Positions 15,714 to 26,300 of a DNA stretch of 64,000 nt are shown one piece after another. A program made the position numbers and the translations under genes. Source of the stretch: Paenibacillus sanguinis 2301083 = DSM 16941 (lineage in GTDB: Bacteria; Bacillota; Bacilli; Paenibacillales; Paenibacillaceae); assembly GCF_000374825.1 (NCBI RefSeq), contig NZ_KB895393.1, positions 1 through 64,000 on the forward strand, written 5' to 3'. The notes under the pieces are model-generated. The model had not been told where the DNA came from. It saw only the letters and a program-made list of their open reading frames with translations, and did not search any database. Each line of letters begins with the position of its first letter. The first letter of the stretch is position 1.

Positions 15714-17465
15714 TCATCCTTTTCCCGTTACAAAGGCCAGAATCGCCTTAACGTCCGCCTCATCGACAACCCCGTCATTATTGAAATCCGCTGCCATGAA
15801 TTGATCCGGATTTAAGGTGATGGCACCCTTCAAATACTTCGCCAGCAACTGGGCATCCGCAGCTGAAACGCTGTTAGAACCATCAAGGTCGCCTTTAACA
15901 AGCTGGGCGTAATACGCCGTATACGTGACCGCCCCAGTAATAACCGTCGCCTTCAACTGGTCGCTGCTTAGCTTGGTCACACCGCCATCGCTGCTCCACC
16001 CTGTGAATCGATAGCCAGGGGCAGAGGTAACGGTCGGTACAGCCTCTGGCCGGTCCCCAACCTCAACATCCTCGCTCGCTGTGCTGATCGTTCCGTGATC
16101 GCCAGGCTGATAGCTTACCTTGACCTTCACAATATTGAGGGTAAGAGTAGCCGCGTCCGAAGTCAATGGCACCCCGGAAGCATCGGTAATAATGACACGA
16201 TACAGATAGCCGTCCATATCCCTTGATACCGGATGAATAGTCAGGCTGCTGCTTGTTGCTCCATTCATATCGGTGAAGCTGTCGCCTGTCCCCGTCGTAT
16301 CCACCTGCCACTGATAGGCAAGGCCATCGCCGCTGGCCGTTACAAAGAAGGTAGCAGCTGCACCAATGTTTACTTGCGCACCTTCCGGCTGCTTGATAAT
16401 GCTAGATCCAGCTACTAACTGGTACAGACCTGTGTCCGTACCAACCAGCAGCTTCCCGTCGCCATATTCCATAGCACCAAAGTAAGTTGAAGCATTGTCG
16501 TTTTCTTTGACTGCGATTGGGGACCATGACATTCCGTTATCGGATGACATGAGCACGGTTCCATCAGAGCGTAAGACATAAATATTGCTGTCTTCATCAA
16601 CAGCTATAGCCTGATAATTGCTCCCAGAGGGCAAGAGTCTGTTTATGGTAGTTCCTTGCAATTTCCATACACCATCGTCCCCGGCAATGAAGGTTGTCCC
16701 TCCAACTTGAGCAAGGTCGGATATAGCTGACGAAGCGGATGTGGAATCCAGCCCGATTTTGTTCCAACTGACTCCTGCATTAACGGAGTAGACGATACTT
16801 CCTGCATCATCAGAGAATATGAATCTATTATTGACCTTATCGTATACACCATTTTCAAAGCGGGAGCCGCTGGTGATGTTTTTGCTGCTAGTCCATGCCT
16901 TCTCTTCTATATACCCGGTGGTTGAAGCTTGCCGATAGATAACATTATCATTGCCAGCTCCTATTACATAGTTGCTCCCGTCGGTAAGCACGGGCCCAAG
17001 CACCACATCTCCCGTTGGAAATGCGGATGCAGTCCAGCTAGCGCTGGTATTGGATGTATCATTCATATAGCCCAAATAGGAAGTAGTAGTATAGTTAGGA
17101 AACGTGGTTGTAGACATGTTATCTCCCGTTGCATAGACTCGATCTCCAATAAAGGAGATGGAGGCCAAGCGGAACCTTTTGCTTGAACCAAAGGTATCCC
17201 AGCTAATAATTTTGGTCCATGTCTGCAAATCCATGGATTGGTGTGCAATATTGTTGCCACCATCCAACTGTGACTTGTAGTAAAAGGTCCCATTGTTGAA
17301 ATAAAGCTTCACCCCGGTACCCATATCATCCTTGAGCAGCTTGTATTTATACTGCGGAGCCGTTGCCGAGCCATCCGCCTGGACCTCATCCTTGGGAAGC
17401 AAGCTGCCCAGCAAAGTGGTGACTAACGCCAGGCATAAAGCAACTCTTCCTGCTTGTTTGAGCAT
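15714..17465 (-). CDS. Secreted dockerin protein B with BNR/propeller-like repeats
   Basis: About 583 residues from the ATG at 17465, which has a GGAGAGGGGGAAG element upstream; the frame extends further but without a signal. Order: signal peptide (1-30); beta-propeller-like region with photosystem/sialidase-type repeats (about 35-350); Ig-like domain (about 360-440, IIKQPEGAQVNIG and YQWQVD); InlB-type B repeat (about 445-515, GYRFTGWSSDGG); type I dockerin (last 60 residues). The dockerin has both calcium loops, GDLDGSNSVSAAD and ADFNNDGVVDEAD. It should dock onto the cohesins of the neighbouring scaffoldin. No catalytic domain is recognised. Confidence 0.8.
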   Translation of the reverse strand: MLKQAGRVALCLALVTTLLGSLLPKDEVQADGSATAPQYKYKLLKDDMGTGVKLYFNNGTFYYKSQLDGGNNIAHQSMDLQTWTKIISWDTFGSSKRFRLASISFIGDRVYATGDNMSTTTFPNYTTTSYLGYMNDTSNTSASWTASAFPTGDVVLGPVLTDGSNYVIGAGNDNVIYRQASTTGYIEEKAWTSSKNITSGSRFENGVYDKVNNRFIFSDDAGSIVYSVNAGVSWNKIGLDSTSASSAISDLAQVGGTTFIAGDDGVWKLQGTTINRLLPSGSNYQAIAVDEDSNIYVLRSDGTVLMSSDNGMSWSPIAVKENDNASTYFGAMEYGDGKLLVGTDTGLYQLVAGSSIIKQPEGAQVNIGAAATFFVTASGDGLAYQWQVDTTGTGDSFTDMNGATSSSLTIHPVSRDMDGYLYRVIITDASGVPLTSDAATLTLNIVKVKVSYQPGDHGTISTASEDVEVGDRPEAVPTVTSAPGYRFTGWSSDGGVTKLSSDQLKATVITGAVTYTAYYAQLVKGDLDGSNSVSAADAQLLAKYLKGAITLNPDQFMAADFNNDGVVDEADVKAILAFVTGKG

Positions 17466-17592
17466 AAATTGTTCTTCCCCCTCTCCACAATGCAAAAATG
17501 TATTTCCATTTCCCCCGTTCCATGTACCAAGCAGACATGCTCGCTTAAGGAACGCCTGTCTGCCGCAGACAAAGTCATCGTATACAGACATA

Positions 17593-17609
17593 GGGGGCGA
17601 ATCGCCCCC
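17593..17609 (-). other. GC-rich hairpin between scaffoldin and dockerin B genes
   Basis: GGGGGCG-AAT-CGCCCCC is a perfect seven-base-pair stem. It lies just past the scaffoldin stop, in a 153-base gap within the operon. There is no T-run, so it is more likely an RNA-stabilising or processing hairpin than a terminator. Confidence 0.5.
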
Positions 17610-17618
17610 CTTTACGAA

Positions 17619-20600
17619 TCAAATCAGCTCGGATTGCTCCAGAAGCCTTTGAATAATCGCCGCTACCTCAGCACGAGTCATATGCTGTTTCGGTGCTAGT
17701 TCGGCAGCGCCTCTACCGGATATAATGCCTGCCTGCACGCTGTCTGCCACGCTGCTTTGCGCCCATGACGATACGGCTGCTGCATCCTTGAATGAACTCA
17801 GCACGGTAGCTGCGGGTGTCAATGCGCTAGACTGCTTATCCTTCAATCCAGTCAGCTTCATGGCTTTTGCAAGCATGACCATGGCCTGCTCACGCGTAAT
17901 CTTGTCGTTCGGACGGAATGTGCCATCCTCATATCCACCAATCAGTTCATAAGCTTGTGCTGTGCTGACGGCCTTGTTATACCAGTCTCCTTGCTTCACA
18001 TCCGAGAAGGCCATGTCACCTTGCTCCGAAGCGAGTCCCAGCCCCCGCACGAGAATAGCTGCAAATTCTGCACGGGTGATGTCACGATTCGGACTGAATC
18101 GCCCATCGCCAGTTCCCTCAATAATCATCCGCGAACCCATATCGTTCACAGCAGCCTTTGACCAATGGGAAGCCACATCCCTGAACTCAACCGGATGCCA
18201 TACGACGGAATAAGTGCTGTTGGTCAGACTGTTAATCTGTGCATAATACGTCCCACCTTCGTTCACGACCTTCGTCGGCACATGTCGTACACTTCCGTCT
18301 GGGTTAACCACGACACCTGTTGTAATCTTGGTCGGATCAATGCCAGTTGGAAGCAGGATGCTTCGCTCCACGTAAGCATTGAAATTCGACACTTCGACCA
18401 CAGAATCGCCATTGACAGCCCTCACGGTAAATTCAAGTGGTGATACGGCAATCGTGAATGAGCCTTGTGCAGCTGCGTTCTCTACCACCTGCAGCATACT
18501 CGCTGCCGCTACAGCGATCTCAATGCGCACCTTGATATTTTCCAGTGCGATGGAATTACCTAGCTTGTCCGCAAGTGCGTCAATCTGAATCTGACTTGCA
18601 GGAAGCGTATATGTCGCCTGGGCCGTCTTGAGTTCGACCACCGCGTGCTTGCTCTCCATGCTCTTGACCATTTGCCCGTTCAATTCGCCAATAATTACAT
18701 CCGACGCTGTATTGACCGGAATAGTAATGACTGCTCCTTGACCTTCTGCTGCCAGTCTCTGCTCCAGCTTCTGCGGGTCGACCTGAATCGTTGTCACCTT
18801 CTGTCCATTGCGCTCTGCCAAGACAGCTGTACCTGCTTGCTCGGCCTTGCCATTGACCAGAATTTCCACGCCGCCGGAGGTTGGGGATGTCGTTGGCGTT
18901 GATGACGTGCTACCACCACCCGAACCGCCGCTGGTGCTGCCTCCATTTCCGGTGCCGCTATTGTCGTCGCTGCTGGAAGATCTTCTTGGCACCACGGCAT
19001 TGGATGCAGCAGAAGCCACGCTTGCCCCGACGGCATTCACAGCCTTCACCGTGAATGTATAGCTGGTGCCATTGCTCAAGCCAGTCACGACGATTGGGCT
19101 TGCTGCTCCTGCAACCGTCTGTCCGCCCGGCTCAGCAGTAACCTCGTAGCTGGTAATCGGGCTTCCGCCATCGCTTGCGGGTGCTGTAAAGCGAACCGTT
19201 GCCTGTCTGTTCCCTGCAATAGCTGTCACGTTCGTTGGAGGAGTCGGTGTGTCAACTCCCGGAACATTTCCTGCACCAGGGGTTGCGCTCGCCTGAAGCG
19301 AAGCCACGCTTATGCCCTGATTATTACCTGCTTTTACCGTAAAGTAATAAGCTTGGCCGTTAGTCAGGCTCCGAACAGTGTAGGTCGAGCTTGTTACGCT
19401 TGCGATCTCCTGATCGCTGTATGCCCATGGCTCTGTCGCCATATAAATGTTATAGTACGTCGCTCCGGTAACCGTATTCCAGCTCAAGTTCACTTGCCGG
19501 TCTCCTCCAACGGCTGCAAGACCTTGTGGCGCAGCCGGTGAATCACCAGACGATCCCGGAACAGGCAGGACCGTTAACGTCGCTGTGCCTTTCTTGCTGG
19601 AATCTGCTGCTGAAGCGGCCTGAACGGTATACGATCCCGGTGCGGTATCCGCCGCAATATCAACCTTGCCTGTATCGTCAATGGTTACTTTGTCATTCTT
19701 GCCGCTGATGGACCAGAGTACAGTCGTATCCGCGCCCTCTGAAGCGTCTACTACAGCATTGAACTGCTGGCTGCCTCCCGGCAGTACGCCAATGTTAGCC
19801 GGGCTCACGCTTACACGGTTAATGGCCGGAGTGTCGCTGACCGTTATTTTACCAGCCTCCAGCGTCTTCTCCATCTCAGCGGCCAAAGCATCTGTGACCG
19901 AAAAATGGTTCAGGTCCGACGTCTGCACCGTCAACTGCTTGTTCCCGATTGCCGCGTCGCTCTTGATGAGGAAGGTGATGGTGAACAGCTTGTCTCCAGC
20001 CATCATTGGCGTATCTCCGCCGTCACGGTCTGCCCACGCTGTCTTGAGCCAGCCCTCCGCATTATCATAGTTGGAATCGAAGTAGTCACCTGATTCACCT
20101 TCAATGCCCGTCACTTGCAGTGCAGCGGCATCAAAGTCAATCTGCAGCACGTAGGAGCCAATTCCAGGAGTTGCACTGCTTGCCGTCACTGGCACCTTGA
20201 CCGTCTCTCCTGGCATGCCTGCTGTGCTGGCAATGCCAATGGTTGCAGTATGACGCAGCCATTTGGCAAAAAGTGTCGTATTGGCCGTAACCGCTGCTGA
20301 GGAGAAATCCCATGCCGATGCTCCGGCCGGATCAGTGAACCAGCCCACGAAGCTGTAGCCTGCCCTGCTCGGAGCCAGCGGCTCGCTGATGGTTGCCCCG
20401 CTGTCTACCCCCGTGATGCTTGCTACTGCGCTGCCGCCTTGTGGGTCGAAGGCCACCGTATATTGCCCGGCTGAGACCGTAATTTTGCCATTAGAGGCAT
20501 AAGACGGCTCTGCGGGTTCATTACCTTCATAAAGAGTATGCTCGGTAAAATTCACCTCCACCTCGCCAGGCAATACATTTTCCTTGATCTTGAACTCCAA

Positions 20601-20993
20601 TGTTGCGATTTTGGTTTTGCTCATGATGGCTACAACTTCATCAGTTGGAGAATCGAGATTAATTTGGCCTTGCGCTGAATCGCTAGAGTATGTATCCGAA
20701 GATACCTCAAGCTCGTTCTTCAAGTCTACCAATTCAAGTGAATTGGGGTCATACTGAAGCGAAATATTAAATTTGTGAATAAGAAACTCAGGTTCGGCAT
20801 ATACCGCCATACTTACTATATCTCCAGGACTGCCCTCCGTAGAAGTCACTTCCACGATGGGCAACCCAAGTGCAGGAGAAGAACTCTCGGCATGAATCAT
20901 CGGGCTGATGGACAGTGCCAGACAGATCACCAGTAACATCGACGTCCATCTTCTCCAGCCAGCCAGTTGCTTCTTTGTGTTATCCATTTTCAT
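17619..20993 (-). CDS. SLH-anchored scaffoldin with two cohesin domains
   Basis: About 1124 residues from the ATG at 20993 (AAAGGG eight bases before). Order: signal peptide (to about 35, MIHA|ESS); cohesin 1 (about 40-170); InlB-type B repeat (175-245); cohesin 2 (250-385); Big_2 domain (390-475, NRVSVSPANIGVLPGG); two fibronectin III domains (about 495-675, GNRQATVRFTAPASDGGSPI); Gly/Ser linker; a 190-residue beta region; three SLH motifs at the end (FRDVASHWSKAAV, FSDVKQGDWYNKAV, FKDAAAVSSWAQ). Cohesins bind type I dockerins and SLH repeats bind pyruvylated cell-wall polymer. So this protein would display the two flanking dockerin proteins on the cell surface. Confidence 0.88.
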   Translation of the reverse strand: MKMDNTKKQLAGWRRWTSMLLVICLALSISPMIHAESSSPALGLPIVEVTSTEGSPGDIVSMAVYAEPEFLIHKFNISLQYDPNSLELVDLKNELEVSSDTYSSDSAQGQINLDSPTDEVVAIMSKTKIATLEFKIKENVLPGEVEVNFTEHTLYEGNEPAEPSYASNGKITVSAGQYTVAFDPQGGSAVASITGVDSGATISEPLAPSRAGYSFVGWFTDPAGASAWDFSSAAVTANTTLFAKWLRHTATIGIASTAGMPGETVKVPVTASSATPGIGSYVLQIDFDAAALQVTGIEGESGDYFDSNYDNAEGWLKTAWADRDGGDTPMMAGDKLFTITFLIKSDAAIGNKQLTVQTSDLNHFSVTDALAAEMEKTLEAGKITVSDTPAINRVSVSPANIGVLPGGSQQFNAVVDASEGADTTVLWSISGKNDKVTIDDTGKVDIAADTAPGSYTVQAASAADSSKKGTATLTVLPVPGSSGDSPAAPQGLAAVGGDRQVNLSWNTVTGATYYNIYMATEPWAYSDQEIASVTSSTYTVRSLTNGQAYYFTVKAGNNQGISVASLQASATPGAGNVPGVDTPTPPTNVTAIAGNRQATVRFTAPASDGGSPITSYEVTAEPGGQTVAGAASPIVVTGLSNGTSYTFTVKAVNAVGASVASAASNAVVPRRSSSSDDNSGTGNGGSTSGGSGGGSTSSTPTTSPTSGGVEILVNGKAEQAGTAVLAERNGQKVTTIQVDPQKLEQRLAAEGQGAVITIPVNTASDVIIGELNGQMVKSMESKHAVVELKTAQATYTLPASQIQIDALADKLGNSIALENIKVRIEIAVAAASMLQVVENAAAQGSFTIAVSPLEFTVRAVNGDSVVEVSNFNAYVERSILLPTGIDPTKITTGVVVNPDGSVRHVPTKVVNEGGTYYAQINSLTNSTYSVVWHPVEFRDVASHWSKAAVNDMGSRMIIEGTGDGRFSPNRDITRAEFAAILVRGLGLASEQGDMAFSDVKQGDWYNKAVSTAQAYELIGGYEDGTFRPNDKITREQAMVMLAKAMKLTGLKDKQSSALTPAATVLSSFKDAAAVSSWAQSSVADSVQAGIISGRGAAELAPKQHMTRAEVAAIIQRLLEQSELI

Positions 20994-20997
20994 ATGC

Positions 20998-22791
20998 TCA
21001 TCCCTTTCCTGTAATGATCGCCAGAATTGCCTTGACATCCTTCTCATCCACAATCCCATCACCATTAACGTCTGCTGCTTCCAGCTCTTCAGGCGTCAAA
21101 TGGATGCTGTCCCTCAAATACTTGGTTAGCATTAGTGCATCCGCAGCCGTCAAGATGCCGTCGCCGCTGAGATCGCCTTTAACAATGGGAGCAAAGTACG
21201 CCGTGTAGGTAATGGCCTGGGTGACGACCGTTGTCTTCAACTCGCCGCTGCTCAGCTTCGTCAGGCCACCATCGCTGCTCCAGCCAGTGAAGCGATAGCC
21301 GCTATGTGGAGTGACGCTAGGCACTGCTGCCGGATGACCGCCCTTCACTACCGTCTCGTTCGCTGCGCTGATCGTTCCATGCTCCCCTGGCGCATAGTCG
21401 ACGGTCACGTTCAATGAGGTCCACTTTGCATACAGCAGAACATTGGAATTGCTGATCGTAAAGGTGTCACCAGCCTTGTAATCCGTTCCGCTGCCATCCG
21501 CTGCCGTATTCCAGCCGTCAAAAGCGTAGCCCGGCTTCTCCAGATTCCCTGTATTGCCCACGGTCGTCACCGTTGCCTGATCATCATACAAATGGCTGTC
21601 TACAGGCACATGACCGGCGGTTGCGCCGTTGCCGCTATAGGTCACTGTGAATGCCTCGCCCAGCTTCATGACCGTCATGCTTTGACCGTATACACTGTCC
21701 TGATAGGCAATGTAAGGAATGCCGTGGTCAATCGCAAGCCAGGTATCGTTAATCAAGCCTTCGGAGAACTCGGCATTTCCCACTATTCCCCACACACCGT
21801 CTTTGCCGTATTTCATCACAGTCGCCTTTGCAGAGGCCCCATCACGGAAAGCTACAAATGGTGTACCATCTTCATCCATAGCCAGACTTGTATTATAGGC
21901 ACCGTTTGGCGAGAAGCCCTCCACCCCTACAGGCTTCCAGCCATTCTGCTCGCTATAAGCAACAACGGTTGCTTTATTGCCGTGAGTACGATCTCCGAAT
22001 GCGAGGTAGGGCTGACCATCATAGACTGCAAACGCGGAGTAATAATTTCCATTATTATTAAAAATGCCATCTCCCAGGCTCGTCCAGTTGGTTGCTTCTG
22101 TATATTTCATGACCGCTGTTTTATAACCGTTATAGTTATACTGGTAGGTCAGAAAGAGGACACCATTATCCATCTTCAACTGGATATCCTCAGGACTGTC
22201 TTCGGCATAGAGGGTGCTCCCTACAAATTTCCAATTGCCATCTGCCGGATCATGCTTCATGACAAATATCTTGAAGTTGTTTGTAAATGCTATATAGGGC
22301 GTACCATCCTCGTCGATGTCCATTCCGGCGTTATAGCCCATAGGCGGCAATGACTCCGGATTACCGACAGGTGCCCAGCCGTCTCCCTCGCTATACTTCA
22401 TGACCGTAGCCCTGCCATCATGAGCCATATCAGGATAGACAATATAAGGGGCGCCATGATGAACCTCAATCGGGGTCGTGTAAAAGGTCTGTTGGTTGAG
22501 CCCGGTGTTGTCGAGTGTCCGCCAGCCATCTGTACTGGAATAGGTCATGACATTCAGTCGCCCATTTACATCCTGAAAAGTCACATAGGGCGTACCATCC
22601 CCCACTGCCAGCCGGTGATATCTCATATATCCGTTCGAGATGCCTGGACTGCCTACAGTCGTCCATTTCTCGGAAGCTGCATAGGCACGGTCCGCCTCCC
22701 ATGTCTGGAGTGGAGGAAGATATCCCATCGTCAGCATCCATGCCAATAGAATTAAACAAACTCTTCTTGCTGTCAAAACGCCTTTCCTCAT
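20998..22791 (-). CDS. Secreted dockerin protein A with repeat propeller
   Basis: Protein of 597 residues, first gene of the cohesin-dockerin operon. Signal peptide (1-38, ending AYAA); about eight repeats of about 45 residues of the type GTPYVTFQDxxxxATVMKYxxxDGW (40-375), likely a beta-propeller or lectin-like fold; two InlB-type B repeats (about 385-535); type I dockerin at the end with loops GDLSGDGILTAAD and ADVNGDGIVDEKD. The last 130 residues are close to those of dockerin protein B. The stop codon is four bases from the scaffoldin start, and the scaffoldin ribosome binding site lies within its last codons, so the two are coupled. Confidence 0.82.
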   Translation of the reverse strand: MRKGVLTARRVCLILLAWMLTMGYLPPLQTWEADRAYAASEKWTTVGSPGISNGYMRYHRLAVGDGTPYVTFQDVNGRLNVMTYSSTDGWRTLDNTGLNQQTFYTTPIEVHHGAPYIVYPDMAHDGRATVMKYSEGDGWAPVGNPESLPPMGYNAGMDIDEDGTPYIAFTNNFKIFVMKHDPADGNWKFVGSTLYAEDSPEDIQLKMDNGVLFLTYQYNYNGYKTAVMKYTEATNWTSLGDGIFNNNGNYYSAFAVYDGQPYLAFGDRTHGNKATVVAYSEQNGWKPVGVEGFSPNGAYNTSLAMDEDGTPFVAFRDGASAKATVMKYGKDGVWGIVGNAEFSEGLINDTWLAIDHGIPYIAYQDSVYGQSMTVMKLGEAFTVTYSGNGATAGHVPVDSHLYDDQATVTTVGNTGNLEKPGYAFDGWNTAADGSGTDYKAGDTFTISNSNVLLYAKWTSLNVTVDYAPGEHGTISAANETVVKGGHPAAVPSVTPHSGYRFTGWSSDGGLTKLSSGELKTTVVTQAITYTAYFAPIVKGDLSGDGILTAADALMLTKYLRDSIHLTPEELEAADVNGDGIVDEKDVKAILAIITGKG

Positions 22792-22908
22792 GGTTCAGTT
22801 CATTCCTTTCTTTGTTGATGTATAGATGCGATCCCTTGATCCCTCCTGCCAGCCGGAAGCGGCAGCTTCCACAATCCTGTAATACTTTTGCTCCACTTCT
22901 TTTAGCCT

Positions 22909-22942
22909 AGTATAAAAAATCAAACCTTAAAGAAACCTTAAA
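22909..22942 (-). promoter_or_regulatory. 11-bp direct repeats upstream of a -10 box, dockerin operon promoter
   Basis: AAACCTTAAA occurs at 22922-22931 and 22933-22942, exactly one helical turn apart, next to AGTATA (22909-22914), which is TATACT on the minus strand. The spacing is typical of OmpR-type response regulator sites beside a weak -35. The dockerin A gene starts 118 bases downstream. The remainder of 22792-23335 shows only the kinase terminator. Confidence 0.55.
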
Positions 22943-23226
22943 AATTGACACGATTCTACAGCAATTTCCGCGCCAACACCCCTTTTTTCACAGTTACACG
23001 AATAATCAGCTGAATAATAACCTTAATCAGCAGAAATTTTTTCTGAAAAAGGATCAATCTAAAAATCAGTGCTTAAAAGCCTACGCTTGGTCGCCTTTGC
23101 GAGTGGATTTCAACCTTATATGAATTTTATGAATCAAGAAAATCTATGAACAACAGCGATCGGAAGAGCTCTACGAACCCGCCGCACCTCATCGTCCACA
23201 TGACAAGCATAGATTTCGGTTTTGAG

Positions 23227-23269
23227 CCAAAAAAAACAGGCCCTATTATGCAATCAATAGGAACCTGTT
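23227..23269 (-). terminator. Terminator of the hybrid kinase operon
   Basis: AACAGG (23235-23240) pairs with CCTGTT (23264-23269), with an inner CCTATT/AATAGG stem. On the minus strand an eight-base T-run follows. Confidence 0.85.
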
Positions 23270-23335
23270 ATGATGTTATGAAAGCTATCACCTTGATTAG
23301 AGCCATCGCCTAGACCATCATTTTTCCAGCGCTTA

Positions 23336-26300
23336 TTACGACATGGACGAGGCAGGGATGCGTACAGTTACTTCTGTTCCGTGCCCCGGAGTGCTCTCCA
23401 GTTGCAGCGATATACCGTATTCATAAGTCAGCCGCTTGTTGATATTCAGCAAGCCAACTCCTTGCGATTCATCAGTCACCGTGCGATCAAGCAGCGCCTG
23501 TAATCGCTCCGGCGGTATGCCAACCCCATCGTCAGCTACAACAAACTGCCAATACCCATCCGCCTCACTCACGGTTAGAGTAACCAGGCCCCCTTCAAGG
23601 CGGTCGCCAATCCCATGACGAATGGCATTCTCTACTAACGGCTGCAGTAGCAGTGGCGGAATGCGCAGCTCCAGCGCGCCTGTCGCAATGTCTGATTCAA
23701 AGCGGATCCGATCGCGGAAGCGAGCTTGCTCAATGTCCACATAGGTTCGTATGAGCTTGAACTCCTCTTCAAAGGCAATTCTCTCGTCCGTATTGCTAAA
23801 GCGGAAGCTGCCGCGCAAGTAATCCGCCAAATCGACAATCATTCCCCGCGCCCGTTCAATATTCGTATAGCTTGAGGCCACAATACTATTCAGCACGTTA
23901 AACAGAAAATGCGGCTTGATCTGGGATTGCAGGAAGGCTACCTCCATCTGAACGGCACGTCCAAGGGATTCCTTCATCGCCAGTAGACTTCCGATGCGAG
24001 CCTTCAGTTCCTCCATATCGAACGGCTTGGGCAAATAATCGTTTGCACCTGCCTGGAAGGCTGCTACCTTGTGCTGTGGCTGGATGGCTGCTGTCACCAT
24101 CAGGATCGGCAGCTCCAGCAGCGAATATCGCGTCCGCAGCTCCTGGCACACCTCATAGCCTGATATTCCCGGCATCATCAGATCAAGAATGACCAGATCA
24201 ACCTTGTCTGCTTGCTGAAGCTGCTCCAGCACCTCATACCCGTTCTTCACCGCAATCACCCGATAATCAAGCCCCTGAAGCGCGTCGATGAGAACCTTCA
24301 GATTCTCGTACTGGTCGTCAGCGATGAGTACGGTATGCCTGCCCTCGCGGTTTGAATAATAAGGCGTAGCAAACGAATACTGCATTTGCCTGGGGGCGAC
24401 CTCGACGTCTGGAGCGAGTATAGTTGCCTGGTTGCCTGGATATGCAATAGGAAGCGTAATCGTGAATGTCGAGCCAACTCCAGGCGTCGATGAGACTGTG
24501 AGTGTACCTTTCTGCAGCTCTACCAGCTGTCTTGCGATGGAGAGCCCTAATCCGAAGCCTCCCCGCTGCGTTCCCTGAAGTGATCTGAACGGATCGAAGA
24601 TCAGCGCGAGGTCCTGCGGCTCAATGCCCCGCCCTGAATCCTGCACCGCAATTTCGAGCTGGTTGTCATGCACTCTTCCCGTCACCACAATGCTTCCGTG
24701 CTCGGTATGCTTGATCGCATTATCCAGCAAATTACCGATCACTTGACCCATACGACCCTCATCGGCCAGTGCAAAAGGCAAATGCGCCGGGACGTGGTTC
24801 ACCAGGTGGAGCTGCCGCTCGACAGCCAAATAAGAGTAGAAGCGCACCTGCATCTCAGCTACGGCACGAATGTCGATTGGCGCCGGAGTAATCTGGAGCT
24901 CGCCCTGTCGCAGCTTGGACAAGTCCAGTATGTCGTACACCAGCTGTGACAATCTTTTGGTCATATCCGTCATCAATTGCAGCTTCTCCTGTTGCTCGGG
25001 CGTTGGCGGATGGACGGTATCATTCAGCATGGAACGTGAAATATTCATGACTACATGCAGCGGTGTCTTGAACTCATGCGAGGTACGGGCCAGGAAATCA
25101 TCCTTGACCTTGTCCGCCTGCAGCAGTTCCTCCGATAGCTCCTCGATTTTGCGGAAGGCGTTTGAGAAGTGGACCGACATCAACAAGGCCAGCATCAGCA
25201 GCATCAGGAAGGGCTCGATCGGCGCCATTTCAAAAATCCGCACTCCATAGTAAATGTTCATATTCTGCTTCAGCGCCTGTACATTCGTGGCCATGGCGGC
25301 TACAGCCAGATACAGGCTGCCCGCGACCCTATGGAGAGCCGCCAATACGAATACATAGGTGGCATACAGCAGCGAAAAGGTAGCGTAGAACGTCGACATC
25401 TCGCGGAACGGCCATAGTGAAAGCTGGGCACCAAACAGCACATGCAACACTAGCAATATTGCCCCGAAGCTCAACGCACCGCGAACGAACCATTTGTGGC
25501 AATAGAGACGGAAGGCGGAATAGATATAGAAGAAAAATCCAAGCCCCACACCTGCTGCTGACACCATCTGAATACGGTAATATAACCAGAAGGGCAGCGG
25601 ACCGACCACCTCGAACAACACTCGTTCACCGTTTACACTGGTGAACAAAGCGATACACATGCAGACGATACCAAATACAGCAATTGAAAAGTCCTTGCGG
25701 CGCAGAGAAAATGAGCCAATAAAATATAAGCCCATGACGAGAAAAGCCGTTATAGTAATCCAGTCATGAAGGTTTGCACGATTATTGAGGTCGGAAATTT
25801 GCGTAGCTGTGCCGAGAAAGACAGACTCAATGATCCCGCTGCTGGCACGAAAATCATAGTTGGCTACCTGGAGCAGCAGTTCATTCGAGCCAGGCTGCAG
25901 AGTGAAGTATGTGACATATGGTTTATTCAAGGCTGCATAATCCGGCTGCCTGCCCGGAATCCCGCTGGAGCCAAGCATCTGCCCATTCACTATCAGTTGA
26001 TTTGATACCTGGATAGATGATGTTTTGAGTCCATACACCTCACTGGTAGCTATGTCATCAAGCTTGATCCGCAATCGGTAGGTCGCCATCCCCTTAACAG
26101 GCATCTGCTGCGACCATGATCCTGGCACCTGAATCATGGCAGCCGTTAATTCGTCCCCGGCAGCCATAGAGGGCAGGTCCTGCTGAGTTAATAGCCTGTC
26201 CGGGTACAGCTCCCATTCACCATCCAGTGGAATAACCCCGTTCTCTGCGAACTCCCAGGAGGTCAGGTCCAGAACTCCGCCCGTTGCGACGGGTATCTGT

